Program-made: the position numbers and the translations under genes | Shown: in pieces, positions 58,856 through 64,000 of the stretch | Numbering within the stretch: position 1 is the first letter of the stretch | Layout of the letters: the number at the start of each line of letters is the position of its first letter | DNA from: Agrobacterium albertimagni AOL15 | Lineage (GTDB): Bacteria; Pseudomonadota; Alphaproteobacteria; Rhizobiales; Rhizobiaceae | DNA length: 64,000 bases | NCBI RefSeq assembly: GCF_000300855.1 | Contig: NZ_ALJF01000009.1 | Location: forward strand, 1 to 64,000 | Reading direction: 5' to 3' | Notes under the pieces: generated by a model | Told to the model about the DNA's origin: nothing | The model's input: the letters and a program-made list of their open reading frames with translations, nothing else | The model's database searches: none

Positions 58856-61111
58856 TTACCCTGCGACGGCTAACGACATTTCCTGCTTGAGAGACTGACC
58901 GCGGGAGGCGGCGACGACGGCATCCACATCCAGGATCAGAGCGACGCGGCCATCACCGAGGATGGTTGCGGCGGCGATACCCGGAACATGGGTGTAGTTG
59001 GCTTCGAGCGACTTGATGACGACCTGGCGCTGGCCCTGGATGGCATCGACCATCAGTGCGCGCTGGCCGCCGCCTTCGGATTCCACCAGAAGAGCGACAC
59101 CATCCATCGGATTTGCCTGCGTGCCGCGGAAGTTCAGGATCCGGCCTACATCCACCAGAGGGCAGAAGGAGTTACGGATCGAGATCAGCCGCTGGTTGGC
59201 GCCGAACGAATGGATGTGCTGTGCCTCCGGCTGCAGCGTCTCGACGATCGCAGTGAGCGGAACGACGAGGGTCTGGCCGGCAACCGTGACGACCATGCCG
59301 TCGAGAACGGCGAGTGTCAGCGGCAGGCTCATGGTGAAGGTCGAGCCGAGGCCCGGACGCGAGGTGATCGAAATACGGCCACCGAGTGCCTGGATGGAGC
59401 GCTTGACCACGTCCATGCCGACGCCGCGGCCGGAGATGTCCGAGATCTTGTCGGCGGTCGAGAAGCCCGGCGCAAAGATCAGGTTGTCGATCTCTTCGTC
59501 GGTCAGGTTTGCGTCGGCGGCGATCAGCTCGTTGTCGATCGCCTTCTGGCGGACACGCTCGCGGTTGATACCGGCACCGTCATCGACGAGTTCGATGACG
59601 ATACGGCCGGAGCGATGCTTCGCCGTCAGCTTGATCGTGCCTTCCGGCTCCTTGCCGGCGGCGGCGCGCTTCTCGGGGCTTTCGATGCCGTGGTCGACGG
59701 CATTTCGGATCATGTGGGTCAGCGGTTCGGCGAGCTTGTCGATGACCGTCTTGTCGACTTCGGTATTTTCACCCTCGGTGACGAGACGGATCGACTTGCC
59801 GACCATGTCGGCAACTTCGCGAACGATACGCGACATGCGCTGGAAGACCGGCTTTACCGGCTGCGCGCGGATCGCCATGACCGAGTCCTGGATCTCGCGG
59901 GTGAGCTGCTGCAGCTCCTCGAGGCCCATGTTGACGGCCGACGTACCGGTCGCATCGTTTTCGATGACGCTTTGGGAGAGCATCGCCTGGTTGATGACGA
60001 GCTCGCCAACGAGGTTGATCAGGCGGTCAACGCGGTCGAGATCGACGCGGATGGTCTGGCCGGCGGCGTTATTGGCCTGAGCGGCGGCGGCTGCGGCTGC
60101 GGCAGCAGCGGCTGCAGCAGGCGATTCCTTCTTCTCGGGCTTCGCGGCGCTGGCTGCCATCTTCATGACGTTGGAGGCAGTCTCGGCAGCCTCGACGGCA
60201 GCGGCGACGGGCTCCTCGGCGGCTTCCGAACCGTCGTCGAGTGCAGACAGATCGAACGGGACCGGGATCATCGGCAGTTCCTCGGTCGGGGCTGCCGCTT
60301 CGGCCTCACGCACCTTGATGTCGAGGTCGCAATCCCATTCGGCGAATTCGAAGACCTGACGAATGCCTTCCTCGCCCTTTTCCGCCTTGATCTGGATGGC
60401 CCAGTGGAAATAGGCGCCTTCGGGATCGAGTTCTTCGAGCGACGGCAGGTCGTCCATGTTGCAGTTGATGCTCATCTCGCCGAGGCGGGACAGATCACGC
60501 AGCAGGAGGGCGGATTCGTTGCCCTTTGAGTAGAGTTCGCGGCGTGGCTTGAAGGTCACGTCGAAGGTCGAGACGCTTGCTTCCTGCTCTTCACCGCCGA
60601 AGTCGTCGAAGGTGAAGGGGATCGGCTGGAAGCCGCTATCGTCGCTGGGTGCAGCGGCCGGTGCCGGCGCTGCAGCCTTTGCGACCGGCTTGGCGGCGGC
60701 TACCGGTGCGGCCGACGGGGCCGGCATTTCGCCGTTTGCCAGGGCTTCCAGTTCCTTGACCAGACCGCTCGAGCGGCTTTCGTCGACACTGCCGCCGTCG
60801 CGGGAAGCGGTGACCAGGTCGGCCAGAACGTCGGCCGACTTCAGCATCACCTTCATGACTTCCGGGCCGGGCTCCAGCTTGTTGGATCGAACGCAATCAA
60901 GAGTCGTCTCGAAGACGTGCGCGAAGGCAACCAGGTCATCGAGACCGAAGGCACCTGCACCGCCCTTGATGGAGTGAACCGCGCGGAATACGGCGTTGAC
61001 CGTTTCCGGATCGCGATCTCCATCATTCATTTTCAGAAGACCGGATTCCAGTTCCGCGAGCTGCTCCTCGCATTCCTGGAAAAAGATCTCTTTGATTTCG
61101 TTCATATCCAT
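58856..61111 (-). CDS. cheA: Chemotaxis histidine kinase CheA
   Basis: This 751-residue kinase has P1 Hpt (about 1-105) with [16 protein letters not shown], phospho-acceptor H46. A variable region (about 155-285) probably binds CheY. A linker contains a run of eleven Ala (about 330-345). P3 dimerisation helices ([20 protein letters not shown]) and P4 ATPase follow: N box [21 protein letters not shown]1 [16 protein letters not shown]2 [15 protein letters not shown]5 is CheW-like (ERV-type ending [10 protein letters not shown]). The alanine-rich linker is unusually pure. It controls both CheY proteins and CheB. Confidence 0.95.
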   Translation of the reverse strand: MDMNEIKEIFFQECEEQLAELESGLLKMNDGDRDPETVNAVFRAVHSIKGGAGAFGLDDLVAFAHVFETTLDCVRSNKLEPGPEVMKVMLKSADVLADLVTASRDGGSVDESRSSGLVKELEALANGEMPAPSAAPVAAAKPVAKAAAPAPAAAPSDDSGFQPIPFTFDDFGGEEQEASVSTFDVTFKPRRELYSKGNESALLLRDLSRLGEMSINCNMDDLPSLEELDPEGAYFHWAIQIKAEKGEEGIRQVFEFAEWDCDLDIKVREAEAAAPTEELPMIPVPFDLSALDDGSEAAEEPVAAAVEAAETASNVMKMAASAAKPEKKESPAAAAAAAAAAAAAQANNAAGQTIRVDLDRVDRLINLVGELVINQAMLSQSVIENDATGTSAVNMGLEELQQLTREIQDSVMAIRAQPVKPVFQRMSRIVREVADMVGKSIRLVTEGENTEVDKTVIDKLAEPLTHMIRNAVDHGIESPEKRAAAGKEPEGTIKLTAKHRSGRIVIELVDDGAGINRERVRQKAIDNELIAADANLTDEEIDNLIFAPGFSTADKISDISGRGVGMDVVKRSIQALGGRISITSRPGLGSTFTMSLPLTLAVLDGMVVTVAGQTLVVPLTAIVETLQPEAQHIHSFGANQRLISIRNSFCPLVDVGRILNFRGTQANPMDGVALLVESEGGGQRALMVDAIQGQRQVVIKSLEANYTHVPGIAAATILGDGRVALILDVDAVVAASRGQSLKQEMSLAVAG

Positions 61112-61127
61112 AGGAGAAAATCCCGGC

Positions 61128-61493
61128 TTAGGCGGTTACACGCTCAATGGCATCGATCAGCTTGGTCGGATCGAAAGGCTTGACGATCCAGCCTGTCGCA
61201 CCGGCCTGGCGGGCGCGGTTCTTCTTTTCGGCATCGCTTTCCGTGGTCAGGACCAGGATCGGAACCGCACGATACTTTTCGTTCCGGCGGACACCCTCGA
61301 TGAAACCGAAGCCGTCGAGACGCGGCATGTTGATGTCGGTCACGATGACGTCGGGATTGCATTCTTCGAGCACTTCCAGACCCTCGACGCCATCTTCGGC
61401 CTGAATGGTCTCGAAGCCTGCGTTGTTGAGGGTGACCAGAAGCATGTTTCGAATGGTTCTGGAGTCATCCACGGTGAGCACTTTTTTCTTCAT
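61128..61493 (-). CDS. cheY1: Chemotaxis response regulator CheY1
   Basis: This 121-residue receiver domain has KVLTVDDSRTIRNML, VIVTDINMPRLDG with D53, ILVLTTESD and WIVKPFDPTKL. In rhizobia CheY1, encoded before cheA, drains phosphate from CheA and so ends the signal. It overlaps cheS by 4 bases and is followed by cheA after 16 bases. Confidence 0.94.
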   Translation of the reverse strand: MKKKVLTVDDSRTIRNMLLVTLNNAGFETIQAEDGVEGLEVLEECNPDVIVTDINMPRLDGFGFIEGVRRNEKYRAVPILVLTTESDAEKKNRARQAGATGWIVKPFDPTKLIDAIERVTA

Positions 61494-61792
61494 TGCCGGA
61501 TCTCCTTAGCGAGCAGATGATCGATGTTCACGCCAATCAGTTGAAGGGTTTTCAGGAAAGCCTCGGAGGCCTTTCCAAATGAGAAGGGATGCTTGTCAGC
61601 TTCCCAGGCCTTGGCGGCTGCCATCAGGACCTGCACGCACTGAGCACCGACGCGCTCGACACCGGAGGCATCGATCGTCAACGGGGCACCACGCAAAGAG
61701 AGAATATTGGCCTTGAGATTGGATGCCTCGTTCAGGTCCAATATCGCGGCCAGCTTCAGACTCTTCTGATCGCCTTTCTTACTTGCCATCAT
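61490..61792 (-). CDS. cheS: CheS, STAS-domain protein of the che operon
   Basis: This protein has about 100 residues with a STAS fold: SLKLAAILDLNEASNLKANI, LSLRGAPLTIDASGVERVGA, QCVQVLMAAAKAWEADKHPF. It corresponds in position and size to S. meliloti orf2/CheS, which binds CheA and speeds CheY1 dephosphorylation. Two adjacent ATGs (61792, 61789) follow AAGGA; either may start it. The DAS in LTIDASGVERVG occupies the site phosphorylated in anti-anti-sigma factors, but a regulatory phosphorylation is not implied. Confidence 0.85.
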   Translation of the reverse strand: MMASKKGDQKSLKLAAILDLNEASNLKANILSLRGAPLTIDASGVERVGAQCVQVLMAAAKAWEADKHPFSFGKASEAFLKTLQLIGVNIDHLLAKEIRQ

Positions 61793-61924
61793 TTCTTTCC
61801 TTATGTCCCAAGGCTGCGGCAACCAGACCCGAATGTGGTTCCCAGGAGAACCATTCCCCCGGATGGATTGCCGAACTTTCCGCCCTTAACTTCCTTGTGT
61901 AGCGCATGGTGGTAAACAATCCCC

Positions 61925-63577
61925 TCACCCTCCGAGCCCCGCGATATGGACCGGAAAACCAAAGTCGGCGGATTCGTCTTCCATCGTGTCCGGAGCGGCA
62001 TAAGCGGTGGCATTCGCAACCGGTGCCCCCTGCTCGCGCTGGCCGGAGAGCTGGATGCGTCCGGCTGTACTGGGCGCCCGGCGGGTCTGCCGCTCGATGT
62101 GAAATTCACGGATCGTCGCGCCCAACTCCAGGATGACCTTGTGCAGATCGTCTGTGCCCTGGCTCGACTGGCGGGCGACGGTTGCGGTGTTGCCGATGTC
62201 GACGCCGAGCGCGGCGACCGTTCCGGCAATGCCGGCGAGTTCTGTGGCCTGGCGGTCGGTCTTTTCGGCCATGTCGGACACGGTCCCGCTGATATCGCCG
62301 ACCTGGAGCACGATGTCGGCGATCGCACCTTGCGTCTTCGCCACCATTTCCACGCCGGCTTCGACCTGGTTTTTCGTCGTCGCAACAAGCGTCTTGATTT
62401 CACGGGCGGCGTCGGCGGAACGCTGGGCGAGTGCGCGCACTTCCTGGGCGACGACGGCAAAGCCGCGGCCACTGTCACCGGCACGGGCAGCCTCGATCCC
62501 GGCATTCAGCGCCAGAAGGTTCGTCTGGAAGGCGATCTCGTCGATCGCGCCGATGATGTGGCCGATCTGTTCGGCGGACGCTTCGATGTCGGCCATGGCG
62601 GAAATCGCCTGTCCGACGACCGCGCCACTCGATTCAACGGAATTTCGGGTCGCGGCCACCGTGGCTTCCGCGCGCTTGGTCTGGCCGGCACTTTCGCGCA
62701 CGCTGCTGGTGAGGTCCTGCAGGGCGCGGCTCGTCTCGTCCAGCGCACCGGATTGATCCTCGGCGCGGTCCGCGTAGCTGCGGGCAGTCTCGGCCATGCG
62801 GCCGGTCGCGTCGCGGGCGACTGCGAGCTTCTCTTCTGAGGAGAGGAAGGCGGTCTGCAGTTGTTCGAGCGCCTCGTTCATGCGGCCTGCGAGCTCCGCA
62901 TAGGCTTCCGGCACATCTGCTGCCGTGCGGGCGGTCAAATCGCCTGATGCCAGCGCATCGACGACCGGGCGGAAGACGCTCTCGAACTCGGCGCGATCAT
63001 GCTCGCGCTGCGCCGCGAGATCACGGTGGTGTTTCAGGCGCAGTTCGTTGAACCGAAGCGATACCGCTATCTCGACATCGACCATGACCAGCCGGACGAG
63101 GGCAGCCACCAGATCGGACACCTCGCGCTGGCGACGACGGCTCGATGGCAAGAGGCCGGAGCCCGTCGCGTCGCCGATCGCGCTCGTCACCAGGTGTTCC
63201 AGAACCACCGCGTGACCCGCCACATGCCAACGAGGATCGAGACCCATGCGGCTTTCGCTGTCGGACAGAACCTTCACTCGTTCGGCATAAAGCGCATCGA
63301 AACGGGCATCGGTAAGGACATCCCAATGGGATGAAAGAAGATCATGAAGCCGCTCATACTGGCGTTCGCTGCTGAACACGCGCGCCGCATCCGGGGAGGA
63401 CTGCAGGCGCTGGAAAAGATCGCGAAGTGCCGTCTTCAAGGGCTGCGAGAGAGTATGGCGGTTCTGCCGGAGAAGCTCGCACTGGGTCTCGTCGAGACCG
63501 GCAAAGCGCAAGCGATCACGCAGGCTGCCCGCCTGTGATCCCGTCGCCCGCTCCGTGGACATCCCCTGACCCGTCAT
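61925..63577 (-). CDS. icpA: Cytoplasmic chemoreceptor of the globin-coupled type (IcpA/McpE)
   Basis: This 550-residue receptor has no membrane helix. Residues about 20-180 resemble the protoglobin domain of HemAT ([38 protein letters not shown]). A short HAMP-like/helical linker follows, then the methyl-accepting signalling domain with hairpin tip [20 protein letters not shown] and [20 protein letters not shown]. The residue matching the haem-binding proximal His (IHLRIGL in HemAT) is Glu in SESRMGL, so haem binding is doubtful. No CheR-docking pentapeptide at the C-terminus (HIAGLGG). It is the first gene of the che operon. Confidence 0.92.
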   Translation of the reverse strand: MTGQGMSTERATGSQAGSLRDRLRFAGLDETQCELLRQNRHTLSQPLKTALRDLFQRLQSSPDAARVFSSERQYERLHDLLSSHWDVLTDARFDALYAERVKVLSDSESRMGLDPRWHVAGHAVVLEHLVTSAIGDATGSGLLPSSRRRQREVSDLVAALVRLVMVDVEIAVSLRFNELRLKHHRDLAAQREHDRAEFESVFRPVVDALASGDLTARTAADVPEAYAELAGRMNEALEQLQTAFLSSEEKLAVARDATGRMAETARSYADRAEDQSGALDETSRALQDLTSSVRESAGQTKRAEATVAATRNSVESSGAVVGQAISAMADIEASAEQIGHIIGAIDEIAFQTNLLALNAGIEAARAGDSGRGFAVVAQEVRALAQRSADAAREIKTLVATTKNQVEAGVEMVAKTQGAIADIVLQVGDISGTVSDMAEKTDRQATELAGIAGTVAALGVDIGNTATVARQSSQGTDDLHKVILELGATIREFHIERQTRRAPSTAGRIQLSGQREQGAPVANATAYAAPDTMEDESADFGFPVHIAGLGG

Positions 63578-63977
63578 TCGTCCCGCACTATGGCCGCCTA
63601 TACGGCGGACCTTCCGTCGCTCGACAGTGCTGCAGGCCAGATGGCGGAGGAAGGAATGCTGGGGAACCCGTTCCCGCTGCCGTCCGCATCATGGTCTGCC
63701 AGCTCATCGAACTGTTTCCATGTGAAATACAGACCGGACCAGAACCGGTACGACGGGATGGCGTCATGCCCGAAGGAAACTCTCAAGCGAGTCCCACTCC
63801 GACGTGTCTCCCAATCTTTATGGTTAATTCCTTGCTTGAAGGTTAATGAAATCTCCACTTCAAGCCGCAATCTCTAATATGAGAAAATAACGTTGTATTC
63901 CCATATGCCTGAGGTTGCAGCCAGCGGAACAAAGCCCGTCTCCGCGTCGTTGCGCCGAAAAGCGACAGGAGTGGAAC
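63578..63977. other. Divergent promoter region of the che operon and the right-edge gene
   Basis: About 400 bases with no convincing gene; short frames on both strands lack ribosome sites. The segment 63820-63900 is AT-rich (TTATGGTTAATTCC, AATATGAGAAAATAA) and is the likeliest place for the che promoter. No single -35/-10 pair is clear. Confidence 0.4.
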
Positions 63978-64000
63978 GTGAGCGCACGGGCTATCTGGAA
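63978..64000 (+). CDS. Start of a rightward gene, possibly Ku
   Basis: A GTG with AGGAG 6 bases upstream opens a frame reading (V/M)SARAIW before the window ends. Rhizobial Ku proteins of the NHEJ pathway often begin with M(S/A)xRAxWKG, so this may be a ku gene. Seven codons cannot prove it; the good ribosome site supports a real gene start. Confidence 0.35.

Noticed and set aside
58988..60529. Long plus-strand open frame opposite cheA
   Set aside because: It is antisense to a complete, highly conserved CheA; the frame is open only because of GC-rich codon bias.
1..64000. CRISPR array
   Set aside because: No regularly spaced direct repeats of 24-40 bases and no cas genes were seen.

Overview
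The window is alphaproteobacterial and almost certainly from the Rhizobiaceae (Rhizobium/Agrobacterium/Ensifer group). The right third carries the rhizobial chemotaxis operon order icpA-cheS-cheY1-cheA-cheW-cheR-cheB-cheY2-cheD-cheT, followed by fliF, the LuxR-type flagellar master regulators visN/visR, and a flhB-fliG-fliN block on the opposite strand. IS66 elements and a RIME-like mosaic repeat fit the same group. All calls come from reading the sequence; no database search was run.

Layout. (1) 1-1739: two nested, truncated IS66-family elements. (2) 1787-26174: a surface-polysaccharide (O-antigen or capsule type) locus. It has a Wzy-like polymerase, Wzz, Wzx, an acyltransferase and an initiating phosphoglycosyl transferase fused to an epimerase. 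It encodes a full UDP-linked legionaminic-acid-type route: 4,6-dehydratase, CBS-aminotransferase, PglD-like acetyltransferase, NeuC/LegG, NeuB/LegI and a CMP-transferase fused to a short-chain dehydrogenase. It also has a WbpG-HisH-HisF acetamidino module and the FnlA-FnlB-FnlC route to UDP-L-FucNAc with a fucosaminyltransferase-like enzyme. The expected product is an O-chain with an acetamidino nonulosonate and FucNAc. (3) 26545-46309: a mobile element of about 19.8 kb in the 3' end of tRNA-Ser(CGA), bounded by a 17-bp direct repeat, with the integrase beside the tRNA. It carries a Pre/MobV-type relaxase, a DotA/TraY protein, an operon of small unknown proteins under a repeat-rich control region, an unusual family-A-polymerase-like replication protein, and two accessory/defence blocks. 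One is AlbA_2 plus DUF3644. The other is a NaeI-type restriction-modification system with Vsr, holding a nucleotidyltransferase/DUF262 pair. (4) 46383-48525: a short chromosomal stretch (LysR, XRE regulator, structured repeat) ending in the 3' end of a TolC-family gene. (5) 48526-64000: flagellar and chemotaxis genes, starting with a fliN cut off at its 5' end at the junction with the tolC fragment. The first codons of a possible Ku gene lie at the right edge.

Most notable points: the polymerase-like protein at 38172-40010; the NTase/DUF262 pair inside the restriction-modification cluster; the fused nonulosonate enzymes; two copies of a structured repeat whose stems covary; and the rearrangement that destroyed fliN and separated fliG/flhB from their usual upstream genes.
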